From NCBI GenBank assembly GCA_934364795.1, contig CAKRMK010000013.1, positions 15,601-79,600 on the forward strand: DNA of 64,000 bases, given 5' to 3'. This stretch comes from an uncultured Blautia sp. GTDB lineage: Bacteria > Bacillota > Clostridia > Lachnospirales > Lachnospiraceae. Below are positions 26,213-35,032 of the stretch, piece by piece. Every line of letters begins with the position of its first letter. The first letter of the stretch is position 1. A program made the position numbers and the translations under genes. Below the pieces are notes generated by a model. It saw nothing but the letters and a program-made list of their open reading frames with translations. It did not search any database and was not told the DNA's origin.

Positions 26213-27474
26213 ATGAAATAAATTATTTTCTGTTTGTGCTTCTTGGCTGGCTGTTACTTCTGGGAAAGGCTGTGGAGGTGAACCGGGAAAAAGACAGAGA
26301 AATGACAGAAAAAAGAAATGAATATGTGTCCGAAGAAATGGAAGCTGCCAAAAGGGTTGTTGTGGAATTATCAGCAGTTGAAAACAAAAGTGCCATGTCA
26401 GATATAAAAGATATCAGGGTACTTCTTATGACCTCCGGTTATCAATCTTATTATCACCCATCTGTAACAGTAAAACTGGATGGAAAAGAATACGTCTATA
26501 CTCCAGAATCAGAGGCACTTCAAAAAGGACCGTTGATTCTGGCTGGAAAAGACGGGAAATTTGCCATTTCCTCTATCAAACGGCAGGAAGCTCTACCTGT
26601 TTATCAGGGAACTTTGGAAATCAGAAAAACAGATCAGGGGCTGCTTTTGATAAATGAGCTGCCACTGGAAACTTATCTGGAAAGCGTAGTTCCAAGTGAA
26701 ATGCCAGCCTCCTATGAAATGCAGGCTCTGATGGCTCAGGCAGTGTGCGCCAGAACTTATGCAGTTTGTCAGATGGAGGAGGGTACCTTGGAAGAGTATG
26801 GTGCAGACGTAGACGACAGTGTGAATTATCAGGTGTATGGAAACTGCAGTGCTTCCGACAGAAGCAGTCAGGCAGTAAAAGATACAAAAGGGCAGATATT
26901 ATGTCAGAACGGGAAACCGGTTACAGCATATTATTTTTCCACTTCATCAGGAAAAACCAGTACAGATGAAATATGGGGAACAGAGAGTTCACCCTATCTA
27001 CAGAGCGTGGAATGCGATTTTGACCAGCAACAGCCCTGGAGCAGCTGGAACGTGGAAATTCCCTGGAGTATGCTGCAGGAAAAAGTAAACGGACAGCTAA
27101 GCGGACTTCAGGTCACAAAGAAAAGCGAAAGCGGGGCAGTGACAGAGCTTCTGGTTTTGACAAAGGAAGAAGAGCCACAGGCTGTACAGGGAGAATATGC
27201 GGTGCGTAAGTTTCTGGCACCAGAGGGACTTACCATAACAGAAAAAGACAAAAGCCAGGTAACAGGAGGAAGTATTCTTCCAAGCGCATATTTTGACCTG
27301 GAAATCCAGGAAGGGAAAAATGTGAAAATTAAGGGCAGAGGGTATGGACATGGTGTGGGAATGAGCCAGAATGCTGCCAATGAAATGGCGAAAGAGGGTT
27401 ACACCTGGCAGGAAATACTTGGATATTTTTTCAAAAATACAAGTCTGGAAACATGGGGAAAACAGAAAAAGTAG
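26191..27474 (+). CDS. spoIID: SpoIID-like peptidoglycan lytic enzyme
   Basis: A 427-residue protein with one N-terminal membrane anchor (residues 10-28) and an extracytoplasmic SpoIID domain. Family motifs are ELPLETYLESVVPSEMPASYEMQALMAQAVCARTYA (with the catalytic Glu), YYFSTSSGKT and the late GRGYGHGVGMSQNAANEMA. SpoIID strips stem-less glycan during engulfment in sporulation. The start ATG lies in the right arm of the galM terminator and has no ribosome binding site; no better in-frame start was found before the membrane segment. It could be another LytB-type homologue. Confidence 0.85.
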   Translation: MKKTRFFYEINYFLFVLLGWLLLLGKAVEVNREKDREMTEKRNEYVSEEMEAAKRVVVELSAVENKSAMSDIKDIRVLLMTSGYQSYYHPSVTVKLDGKEYVYTPESEALQKGPLILAGKDGKFAISSIKRQEALPVYQGTLEIRKTDQGLLLINELPLETYLESVVPSEMPASYEMQALMAQAVCARTYAVCQMEEGTLEEYGADVDDSVNYQVYGNCSASDRSSQAVKDTKGQILCQNGKPVTAYYFSTSSGKTSTDEIWGTESSPYLQSVECDFDQQQPWSSWNVEIPWSMLQEKVNGQLSGLQVTKKSESGAVTELLVLTKEEEPQAVQGEYAVRKFLAPEGLTITEKDKSQVTGGSILPSAYFDLEIQEGKNVKIKGRGYGHGVGMSQNAANEMAKEGYTWQEILGYFFKNTSLETWGKQKK

Positions 27475-27545
27475 ACAGAAAGCCTGTTTCATGATATGAT
27501 GCATAAGTCAGCAGACAAAACTGAAAATGCAACAGGAGCAATCGT

Positions 27546-28457
27546 ATGGATAAGAAAAAAGAAAAACAAAGCGTTCTCCAGCTGCTGCTGGGATTTGTAA
27601 GCAGGGCGAACGGTGATCATGTAGGCGCTTATGCAGCGCAGGCGGCCTATTTTTTGATTATGTCGTTTATCCCTTTTGTTCTGTTTCTTACGACTATGAT
27701 CCGTTACACGCCTTTGACATATAATATGGTCAGTGAGACCATCCGGGCATTTGTGCCTCATAATATACAGAATTTTGTGCTTACCATTGTATCAGAAGTA
27801 TATGGAAGAAGTACAGCAGTTGTACCTATTTCTGCCATCATGGCATTGTGGTCAGCAGGGAAGGCCATGCAGTCTCTTACCAACGGACTGAATACGATCT
27901 ACCATGTGAAGGAGACACGTAACTGGCTGATGACCAGGCTGTATGCGGTTGTATATACATTTATGTTTGTAATTGCCATTATTGCCAGCCTTTTGCTGCT
28001 GGTACTTGGCAATCAGATTCAGACAATGGCGGGGAAATATGTACCTATTTTGGGAAGAATGATCGGTAAGATCATCGGAGCAAGGACAGCCCTTGTTTTT
28101 GCAGGTCTGTTTCTTATATTTCTCATATTGTATAAAATGCTTCCCAACCGTAAAGCTACCTTTAAGAGCCAGGTACCAGGGGCTGTGCTTATTGCGGCAG
28201 GATGGTCTTTGTTTTCCTATTTCTTTTCTCTGTATTTTGAACTGTTTCCGGGATTCAGCAATATGTATGGCAGCCTGACGGCACTGATCATGGTAATGCT
28301 GTGGCTGTATATCTGCATGAATCTGCTTTTGTACGGCGCGGAAATCAATGCCTATTTTGAAAAACAGTTCAGGATGGCCCAGGCATCTATGAGGGAAATG
28401 TTAAGCCGTGAGCACGATGAAACAGAGAAAGAAGCAGAAAAAGAAAAGAAAATATAA
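27546..28457 (+). CDS. YihY/UPF0761 family membrane protein
   Basis: This 303-residue inner-membrane protein with six predicted helices is of the YihY (BrkB) family, once annotated as RNase BN. Typical stretches are AYAAQAAYFLIMSFIPFVLFL, ALWSAGKAMQSLTNGLNTIYHVKETRNWL and the end MLWLYICMNLLLYGAEINAYFE. The C-terminal tail is charged (Glu/Lys-rich). The molecular role of the family is unsettled. CAGGAG precedes the ATG. It ends just before the promoter of the pheST leader. Confidence 0.88.
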   Translation: MDKKKEKQSVLQLLLGFVSRANGDHVGAYAAQAAYFLIMSFIPFVLFLTTMIRYTPLTYNMVSETIRAFVPHNIQNFVLTIVSEVYGRSTAVVPISAIMALWSAGKAMQSLTNGLNTIYHVKETRNWLMTRLYAVVYTFMFVIAIIASLLLLVLGNQIQTMAGKYVPILGRMIGKIIGARTALVFAGLFLIFLILYKMLPNRKATFKSQVPGAVLIAAGWSLFSYFFSLYFELFPGFSNMYGSLTALIMVMLWLYICMNLLLYGAEINAYFEKQFRMAQASMREMLSREHDETEKEAEKEKKI

Positions 28458-28462
28458 ACTAC

Positions 28463-28491
28463 TTGACAGATTTACTCTGGTGTGGCATAGT
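28463..28491 (+). promoter_or_regulatory. Promoter of the pheST T-box leader
   Basis: TTGACA (28463-28468) with CATAGT at 28486-28491, 17-bp spacer. The -10 box is weak. Confidence 0.6.
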
Positions 28492-28499
28492 AATAAAAG

Positions 28500-28738
28500 A
28501 GAAAAAGCCAGGAAGGTGTTTTTAGGAAATTATTTTCTTTCAGAGAGAGGAAGTCACCGGCTGTAAGCTTCCTTAAGTTCAGATGATTTCTGAGTTTCGC
28601 ACCGGAGCCGCGTTTCTGAATTTTTTAGTAGGAAGCGACGTGATGCTGCGCGTTAAGCGGCGAGAGAGCCCGTTTGTACGGGAAGCAGGGTGGTACCGCG
28701 GATATGCTTCGTCCCTTTTATGTAAGGGACGGGGCTTT
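28500..28738 (+). ncRNA. T-box leader, phenylalanine-specific, upstream of pheST
   Basis: T-box GGGTGGTACCGCGG lies at 28689-28702. The specifier region GAGTTTCGCACC gives TTC (Phe) at 28596-28598. The terminator GTCCC...GGGAC then GGGGCTTTTTTT ends near 28741. The specifier agrees with the genes downstream. Confidence 0.92.
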
Positions 28739-28741
28739 TTT

Positions 28742-28883
28742 TATGTAATAGGAAATTCCGTTGGAATCTCCTATTACATAAAAAGCCCTGCCGGGCAGGA
28801 TCCAGAAGCGGCCAAAAGGTAGATGTCGCTTGAGGCGACCCGCCGCAGGCGGAGAATCCTGCAAAGCAGGATTCTTTCTTGTG
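28742..28883 (+). repeat. Multi-hairpin interspersed repeat, copy 2
   Basis: It begins inside or directly after the T-box terminator U-tract. Hairpins in order: TATGTAATAGGA with its perfect complement (28742-28780); GCCC-TGCC-GGGC; GTCGC-TTGAG-GCGAC; CCGCC-GCA-GGCGG; AGAATCCTGC-AAA-GCAGGATTCT. It ends TTTCTTGTG. It is almost identical to the copy at 33138 except for about 15 central bases, and the last loop is AAA here and TTT there. Confidence 0.93.
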
Positions 28884-28938
28884 TACCAGCTCCCTGTATT
28901 TTACCTGGCAGATCATAAGAATAAAGGAGAAATGAACC

Positions 28939-29964
28939 ATGGATATGAAAGAAAGACTTCAGGAACTGGCTGAAAACGCCAGAATACGGATTGAGGAATC
29001 CGAGGGCCTGGATAAATTAAACGATGTACGTGTTGCATACCTTGGAAAAAAAGGAGAGCTCACTGCAATCTTAAAAGGAATGAAAGATGTATCTCCGGAA
29101 GAAAGACCGAAGGTAGGACAGCTTGTAAATGAGACAAGAGCCAAGATTGAGGGACTTCTGGAAGAATCCAGACAGAAACTGGAAGAAGCAGTAAGAGAAG
29201 AGAAAATGAAAGCCGAAGTTATCGACGTTACTCTTCCGGCTAAGAAATCAAGAATCGGTCACCGTCATCCAAACAGCATTGCCCTGGAAGAGGTAGAGCG
29301 TATTTTTATCGGAATGGGCTATGAAGTAGTAGAAGGACCGGAAGTTGAATATGCAGATTACAACTTTACAAAGTTAAATATTCCGGAAAACCATCCGGCA
29401 AGAGACGAGCAGGATACTTTCTTTATCAATGATTCTATTCTCCTTCGTTCCCAGACTTCCCCTGTTCAGGCACGTACCATGGAGAAAGGCAAGCTTCCTA
29501 TCCGTATGATCGCACCTGGAAGAGTATTCCGTTCTGATGAGGTAGATGCAACTCACTCTCCATCCTTCCATCAGATTGAGGGACTTGTAATTGATAAAAA
29601 TATCACATTCGCTGATCTGAAAGGAACTCTTGAAGTATTTGCAAAAGAGCTTTTCGGACCAGAGACAAAGACGAAATTCAGACCTCATCACTTCCCGTTT
29701 ACAGAGCCAAGTGCAGAGGTAGATGTTTCCTGCTTTAAGTGCGGCGGCAAGGGATGCCGTTTCTGTAAGGGATCTGGCTGGATTGAAATCCTTGGCTGCG
29801 GAACTGTTCATCCAAATGTACTTCGCATGTGCGGCATTGATCCGGACGAGTATACAGGATTTGCATTTGGTGTAGGTCTTGAGCGTATTGCACTTTTGAA
29901 ATACGAAATTGATGATATGCGTCTGCTTTATGAAAACGATATCCGTTTCCTGAAGCAGTTCTGA
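28939..29964 (+). CDS. pheS: Phenylalanyl-tRNA synthetase alpha subunit
   Basis: The 341-residue catalytic alpha subunit of the alpha2-beta2 enzyme charges tRNA-Phe. An N-terminal coiled coil (1-90) for tRNA contact is followed by the class II core: HPN motif region, motif 2 ([14 protein letters not shown]...[27 protein letters not shown]) and motif 3 ([16 protein letters not shown]). A Cys4 zinc-like knuckle ([14 protein letters not shown]) sits before motif 3. It is followed by pheT, and the T-box upstream gives Phe-responsive control. Confidence 0.97.
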   Translation: MDMKERLQELAENARIRIEESEGLDKLNDVRVAYLGKKGELTAILKGMKDVSPEERPKVGQLVNETRAKIEGLLEESRQKLEEAVREEKMKAEVIDVTLPAKKSRIGHRHPNSIALEEVERIFIGMGYEVVEGPEVEYADYNFTKLNIPENHPARDEQDTFFINDSILLRSQTSPVQARTMEKGKLPIRMIAPGRVFRSDEVDATHSPSFHQIEGLVIDKNITFADLKGTLEVFAKELFGPETKTKFRPHHFPFTEPSAEVDVSCFKCGGKGCRFCKGSGWIEILGCGTVHPNVLRMCGIDPDEYTGFAFGVGLERIALLKYEIDDMRLLYENDIRFLKQF

Positions 29965-30033
29965 TAAGAAAAGGATGTGGCTTATTTATAGCTGTTTTCC
30001 CAGTAAATTATAAAGTGAGAAGAGGATTAAAAA

Positions 30034-32451
30034 ATGAATACTTCATTATCTTGGATGAAAATGTATGTGCCGGATCTTGATGTAACCGCACAGGAATATA
30101 CAGATGCAATGACCTTGTCAGGTACAAAGGTAGAGGGATTTACCAAACTTGACGCAGACCTTGAGAAAATCGTAATTGGACAGATTGAAAAAATTGAGAA
30201 ACATCCTGATGCAGATAAGCTGATCATCTGCCAGGTAAATATCGGAAGCGAAACAATTCAGATCGTTACAGGTGCTCCAAATGTAAAAGAAGGAGATAAG
30301 ATTCCGGTTGTTCTGGATGGCGGCCGTGTAGCTGGTGGACATGATGGAAAAATGACACCTGGCGGAATTAAGATCAAAGCTGGAAAGCTTCGTGGAGTTC
30401 CATCAAATGGTATGATGTGCTCTATTGAAGAGCTGGGAAGCAACCGTGACATGTATCCGGAAGCACCGGAATATGGAATTTATATTTTCCCGGAGGATGC
30501 GGTTGTTGGAGAAAGTGCTATCAAAGCGCTGGGACTTGATGACGTTGTATTTGAATATGAGATCACATCCAACCGTGTTGACTGCTATGGTGTTCTTGGA
30601 ATTGCAAGAGAAGCTGCCGCTACTTTTGGCAAGAAATTCTGCCCGCCGGAAGTAAAAGTAGCTGGAAATAATGAGCAGGCTTCTGATTATGTAAAAGTAA
30701 CCGTAGAGAAACCGGAGCTTTGCCCACGCTACTGTGCAAGAGTTGTAAAAAATGTAAAGATCGGTCCGTCTCCAAAATGGATGCAGCGCTGTCTGGCTTC
30801 CAACGGAATCCGTCCAATTAATAACCTGGTAGACATCACCAACTATGTAATGGAAGAGTTTGGACAGCCTATGCATGCTTACGATCTTGATACCATTGCA
30901 AATCATGAAATTGTTGTACGCTGTGCAGGAAAGGGTGAGAAGTTCGTCACACTGGATGGACAGGAACGTACAATGGATGAAAATGTACTGATGATCTGTG
31001 ACGGTGAGAAACCAGTTGGAATTGCCGGCATCATGGGTGGAGAAAACTCCATGATCACAGACAATGTGCACACTGTTCTTTTTGAAGCTGCCTGCTTTGA
31101 TGGAACCAATATCAGACTTTCCTCCAAGAGAATCGGACTTCGTACAGATGCTTCCGGCAAATTTGAGAAGGGTCTTGATCCAAATAATGCAAAAGCCGCA
31201 ATCGACAGAGCATGCCAGTTAATGGAAGAGCTTGGCGCCGGTGAGGTTGTAGGTGGAATGGTAGATATCTGCAATAAAGTAAGCGAGCCATCCCGTGTGA
31301 AATTTGAGCCGGATCGCATCAATGCACTTCTTGGAACAGATCTTTCCAAAGAAGAAATGCTTGGATATCTTGCAAAGATTGAGCTTACCTATGATGAGGA
31401 AACAGATGAGATCGTAGCACCTACCTTCCGTCAGGATATTCACTGTATGGCAGATGTGGCAGAGGAGGTTGCACGTTTCTACGGATATGACAAGATTCCG
31501 ACTACTTTACCATCCGGTGAGGCTACTACAGGAAAAATGCCATTTAAGCTTCGTATTGAAAACATTGCAAGAGACATTGCAGAATACTGTGGATTTTCCG
31601 AAGGTATGACATATTCCTTCGAAAGCCCGAAGGTATTTGACAAACTTAGAATCCCAGAAGACAATGTGCTTCGTAAAGTAATTACCATTAGTAACCCTCT
31701 TGGTGAAGATTACAGCATTATGCGTACAAGCACATTAAACGGAATGCTTTCTTCTCTTGCAACAAACTATAATAGAAGAAACAAAGATGTTCGTCTTTAC
31801 GAACTTGGAAATGTATATCTTCCAAAGGCACTGCCACTTACAGAGCTTCCGGATGAGAGAACCATGTTTACACTTGGAATGTATGGAAACGGTGATTTCT
31901 TTGACATGAAGGGTGTTTGCGAGGAATTCTTCGAAAAAATCGGTATGAAGAAGAAAATGGAATACGATCCTGCCAGTGAAAAGCCATTCCTTCATCCTGG
32001 AAGACAGGCAAATATGATATATGAAGGTACTGTAGTTGGTTATCTTGGCGAGGTTCATCCTCTTGTGGCTGACAACTATGGAATTGGTGACCGTGCATAT
32101 ATTGCCATGATTGATATTAAGAGTGTTCTGGAATTTGCAAACTTCAATCACAAATTTACAGGCATTGCCAAATATCCGGCTGTAACCCGTGATATCAGTA
32201 TGCTGGTTCCAAAAGCTGTACTTGCAGGCCAGATCGAGGATATCCTGGTTCAGAGAGGCGGAAAGATTCTGGAAAGCTATCAGTTGTTTGATATTTATGA
32301 AGGAAGCCAGATCAGAGGCGGCTATAAATCAATGGCATATGCTCTTGTATTCCGTGATCATGACAAGACTCTGGAAGAGGGCGAGATTTCAGCAGCAATG
32401 AAGAAGATTTTAAATGGTCTGGAAGGCCTTGGAATCGAGCTGAGAAGCTGA
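30034..32451 (+). CDS. pheT: Phenylalanyl-tRNA synthetase beta subunit
   Basis: The 805-residue beta subunit has an N-terminal OB-like tRNA-binding domain (EKHPDADKLIICQVNIG, ITGAPNVKEGD), B3/4 editing domain (TSNRVDCYGVLGIAREAAA), B5 domain, the synthetase-like core and a C-terminal ferredoxin-fold anticodon-binding domain (KYPAVTRDISMLVPK). Length matches the bacterial family. It lies 69 bp after pheS. Its TGA overlaps the next ATG by one base (TGATG), so the histidine phosphatase is coupled to it. Confidence 0.97.
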   Translation: MNTSLSWMKMYVPDLDVTAQEYTDAMTLSGTKVEGFTKLDADLEKIVIGQIEKIEKHPDADKLIICQVNIGSETIQIVTGAPNVKEGDKIPVVLDGGRVAGGHDGKMTPGGIKIKAGKLRGVPSNGMMCSIEELGSNRDMYPEAPEYGIYIFPEDAVVGESAIKALGLDDVVFEYEITSNRVDCYGVLGIAREAAATFGKKFCPPEVKVAGNNEQASDYVKVTVEKPELCPRYCARVVKNVKIGPSPKWMQRCLASNGIRPINNLVDITNYVMEEFGQPMHAYDLDTIANHEIVVRCAGKGEKFVTLDGQERTMDENVLMICDGEKPVGIAGIMGGENSMITDNVHTVLFEAACFDGTNIRLSSKRIGLRTDASGKFEKGLDPNNAKAAIDRACQLMEELGAGEVVGGMVDICNKVSEPSRVKFEPDRINALLGTDLSKEEMLGYLAKIELTYDEETDEIVAPTFRQDIHCMADVAEEVARFYGYDKIPTTLPSGEATTGKMPFKLRIENIARDIAEYCGFSEGMTYSFESPKVFDKLRIPEDNVLRKVITISNPLGEDYSIMRTSTLNGMLSSLATNYNRRNKDVRLYELGNVYLPKALPLTELPDERTMFTLGMYGNGDFFDMKGVCEEFFEKIGMKKKMEYDPASEKPFLHPGRQANMIYEGTVVGYLGEVHPLVADNYGIGDRAYIAMIDIKSVLEFANFNHKFTGIAKYPAVTRDISMLVPKAVLAGQIEDILVQRGGKILESYQLFDIYEGSQIRGGYKSMAYALVFRDHDKTLEEGEISAAMKKILNGLEGLGIELRS

Positions 32452-33062
32452 TGCTTTTATATGTATTAAGACATGGGCTGACTCCCTGGAACCATCTTCA
32501 CAAGGCCCAGGGGTCAGCAGATATTCCTCTTGCACAGGAGGGAATTGATCTGGCAAAAAGAACCGGTGAGGCTCTGATGGGTGTGAATTTTGATATGTGT
32601 TTTACAAGTCCTCTGACCAGGGCAAGACAGACGGCCAGTCTGGTTCTTGGTGGAAGAGAGGTTCTTACCATACCGGATAAAAGAATTCAGGAAATCAATT
32701 TCGGTGACCTTGAGGGGCACATTATGAGAAAGGGAAATTCCATGGAATCTGACTGTGGGGAATTTGACTTGTTTTTCAGGGATCCCCTGAAATTTCCCCG
32801 TCCGAGAAACGGTGAGAATATTCAGGATGTACTGGATCGGACCAGGGATTTCTGGCTGGAAAAAACAACAGATCCGTCTCTGGCAGATAAAACCATACTG
32901 GTATCTTCTCATGGGTGTGCGGTAAGAGCGCTTCTTCAGAATCTGTATCAGGATCCGGAGCATTTCTGGCATGGATGTGTGCCGCCAAACTGCAGTATTA
33001 ATTTAGTGGAAGTAAAAGATGGCAAAGCCAGATTCCTGGAGGAAGATAAGGTTTACGCCTAG
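32451..33062 (+). CDS. Histidine phosphatase family protein
   Basis: This 203-residue enzyme of the phosphoglycerate-mutase-like branch has the catalytic motif LRHGLTPWN at residue 6 (phospho-histidine), TSPLTRARQTA and the second catalytic His in LVSSHGCAVRALL. Family members dephosphorylate sugar phosphates, cobalamin precursors or phosphoserine; the substrate is not evident. It starts within the pheT stop codon, so it is likely the third gene of the T-box operon, an unusual companion for pheST. Confidence 0.88.
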   Translation: MLLYVLRHGLTPWNHLHKAQGSADIPLAQEGIDLAKRTGEALMGVNFDMCFTSPLTRARQTASLVLGGREVLTIPDKRIQEINFGDLEGHIMRKGNSMESDCGEFDLFFRDPLKFPRPRNGENIQDVLDRTRDFWLEKTTDPSLADKTILVSSHGCAVRALLQNLYQDPEHFWHGCVPPNCSINLVEVKDGKARFLEEDKVYA

Positions 33063-33084
33063 TTATATTGAATATGTTATAATA

Positions 33085-33136
33085 TCTCTGCCAGTTGGAA
33101 AGCGAAAAAGATTTTCTTATTGGCAGAGATTTTTTA
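33085..33136 (+). terminator. Terminator of the pheST operon
   Basis: TCTCTGCCA (33085-33093) pairs with TGGCAGAGA (33121-33129); seven bases, mostly T, follow. Confidence 0.92.
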
Positions 33137-33137
33137 T

Positions 33138-33275
33138 TAATAGGAAATTCCGTTGGAATCTCCTATTACATAAAAAGCCCTACCGGGCAGGATCACACTG
33201 GGTTGGAAAGGTAGATGTCGCTTGAGGCGACCCGCCGCAGGCGGAGAATCCTGCTTTGCAGGATTCTTTCTTGTG
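33138..33275 (+). repeat. Multi-hairpin interspersed repeat, copy 3
   Basis: It starts two bases after the T-run of the pheST terminator. The same hairpin order as copy 2: TAATAGGA/TCCTATTA, GCCC/GGGC, GTCGC/GCGAC, CCGCC/GGCGG, AGAATCCTGC-TTT-GCAGGATTCT, ending TTTCTTGTG. The central ATCACACTGGG segment matches copy 1 rather than copy 2. Confidence 0.93.
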
Positions 33276-33290
33276 CAGTTTGGATTTTTC

Positions 33291-33319
33291 TTGTGAATAA
33301 GCGAATATTGTGATATTAT
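33291..33319 (+). promoter_or_regulatory. Promoter of the ZorAB-like pair
   Basis: TTGTGA (33291-33296) and TATTAT (33314-33319) with a 17-bp spacer, starting 16 bases past repeat copy 3. Confidence 0.65.
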
Positions 33320-33349
33320 TAGAAAAAATGATTCATTATCAATTAAATA

Positions 33350-33376
33350 TTCACAAAAGAAAAAAGCTTTTGTGAA
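33350..33376. promoter_or_regulatory. Perfect 10-bp inverted repeat in the ZorA-like leader
   Basis: TTCACAAAAG (33350-33359) and CTTTTGTGAA (33367-33376) with a seven-base loop, between promoter and start codon; an operator or mRNA hairpin. Confidence 0.6.
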
Positions 33377-33397
33377 AATACAAACAGGAGGCAGACA

Positions 33398-35020
33398 ATG
33401 AAGAAAAAAATTACACATTCTGTATTGTTTGTTGCGGTTCTTGCAGGAACTACTGCACTGACGTTATATGCAGGCAGGGGGAATGTATCATCCACTATCT
33501 ACAATTTTGTATTTCTGGCTGTGATTGCGGTATTGTACATGATTGCTATGTTTGGTGGAATGTTCCGCATGAACAATCTTGGCACAGCTTTTCACAGGGC
33601 TGTGGATGAACTGAACGGCATGTTTAAGACACCGGGAAAGACAGATCCCAAGAACCTGACTTATCTTGGTGAGCTGTTTGATGACAAATATCTGGATAAG
33701 AAGATGGATAATTTTACAGACAGCATCAATAACAGCAAGGAAGGTCTTGGGGATATTGAAGAGTTCATTAATGAAGATGAGCTTGATATTCATATTCACA
33801 AGAAGCTTCTGGAAATGGTACCGGATATTTTTACCAGCCTTGGTATTCTTGGAACATTTTTGGGACTGGTATGGGGACTTCGGGATTTCCAGCCTACAGA
33901 TTACAGCGCCATGACTTCTTCTGTAGCAGCACTGGTAGAAGGTATTAAGGTTGCGTTCCTTACTTCTATTTATGGTATTTCTTTTTCCATTATTTATACC
34001 TTTGGAATGAAAGGCGAGTATTCCTCCATGACAGAGGAACTGCAGAATTTCCTTGAGAAATTTCACGCCTATGTAATGCCTACAGCAGAGAATGAATCCA
34101 GGAACCTGCTTCTTGCAAGCCAGAAGCTGCAGACAAGTGCCATGAAACAGATGGCAGAGCAGTTTTCCGTTCAGATGGCAGACAGCTTTGAGAAGGTTAT
34201 CACTCCTACCTTTAAGAAGATGAATGATTCTCTTGATATGCTGGTTTCTTCTGTGACAAGATGTCAGGAGGATGCTATCCGGGAGATTTCCGATGAGTTC
34301 CTGAAACAGATGAACAATTCCTTCCATATGCAGTTCAGAGATTTTAATGTGGCTCTGGATCAGCTGAAGAAAGCACAGAAAGAAAATACCGCGTACACAT
34401 CTGCCATGTATCAGACCATGAGCCAGAAGCTTTCAGAGACTTATGATAAACAGGATAAGGCAATTACAGATATGGTAAGAGAGATGGGTGGTATGCAGAC
34501 CAGATATATGTCTGCTGCTAACAGAATCCTTTCCGAGAATCAGGAGATCCAGAAGATGCAGCAGCAGGATTACCAGCATATTGTGGATTACCTGAAAGAT
34601 GCGGAGAAATCCGCAGCCAAGTTCTGGGTTGCATGTAATCAGGCAATGCAGAAATATGTGGAGACAGCCGCAGCTTCTATTGAACGTGTTGGTGCCACTG
34701 GTCAGGCAAGTGCAGATCTGATCCGCAGCAACCAGAAGCTGACAGAAGAGTTTGCAGCAAAGATGGACGATTTTGCCCAGTATCAGCAGCTTTCCTATAA
34801 GACTATGGAACAGGTGAGAAGACTTCTTGGTGAAGTGACTGCAGCAAATACAAGAGATGTATCCCTTATTGCAAATGGCAGAAATGATTCCGTGGAAAAG
34901 CTTGGAAACCTGATTGCACAGCAGAATGAGGGGCAGCAGGCACTCCTTGAGGAAATCAGTAAAAACATGAAAGAGCTTTCCAAAGCTGCACAGAAGGGAA
35001 AATTTGGTTTATTCAGATAA
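33398..35020 (+). CDS. MotA/TolQ/ExbB family channel protein with long coiled-coil tail (ZorA-like)
   Basis: A 540-residue inner-membrane protein. Helices lie at about 8-26, 31-55, 145-165 (MVPDIFTSLGILGTFLGLVWGL) and 185-207 (VAFLTSIYGISFSIIYTF); the last two form the MotA/ExbB proton-channel core. From about 230 to the end runs a long, Gln/Met-rich coiled coil, as in ZorA, where the cytoplasmic tail contacts effectors. The next gene is a MotB/OmpA-like partner, giving a probable 5:2 ion-driven motor. No zorC, zorD or zorE gene is near. The name is by architecture only. Confidence 0.82.
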   Translation: MKKKITHSVLFVAVLAGTTALTLYAGRGNVSSTIYNFVFLAVIAVLYMIAMFGGMFRMNNLGTAFHRAVDELNGMFKTPGKTDPKNLTYLGELFDDKYLDKKMDNFTDSINNSKEGLGDIEEFINEDELDIHIHKKLLEMVPDIFTSLGILGTFLGLVWGLRDFQPTDYSAMTSSVAALVEGIKVAFLTSIYGISFSIIYTFGMKGEYSSMTEELQNFLEKFHAYVMPTAENESRNLLLASQKLQTSAMKQMAEQFSVQMADSFEKVITPTFKKMNDSLDMLVSSVTRCQEDAIREISDEFLKQMNNSFHMQFRDFNVALDQLKKAQKENTAYTSAMYQTMSQKLSETYDKQDKAITDMVREMGGMQTRYMSAANRILSENQEIQKMQQQDYQHIVDYLKDAEKSAAKFWVACNQAMQKYVETAAASIERVGATGQASADLIRSNQKLTEEFAAKMDDFAQYQQLSYKTMEQVRRLLGEVTAANTRDVSLIANGRNDSVEKLGNLIAQQNEGQQALLEEISKNMKELSKAAQKGKFGLFR

Positions 35021-35032
35021 GAGGAGAGTAGC

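Noticed and set aside
28583..28822. 79-codon open frame in the pheST leader
   Set aside because: It runs through the T-box and its terminator and continues into the repeat element; better explained as RNA structure.
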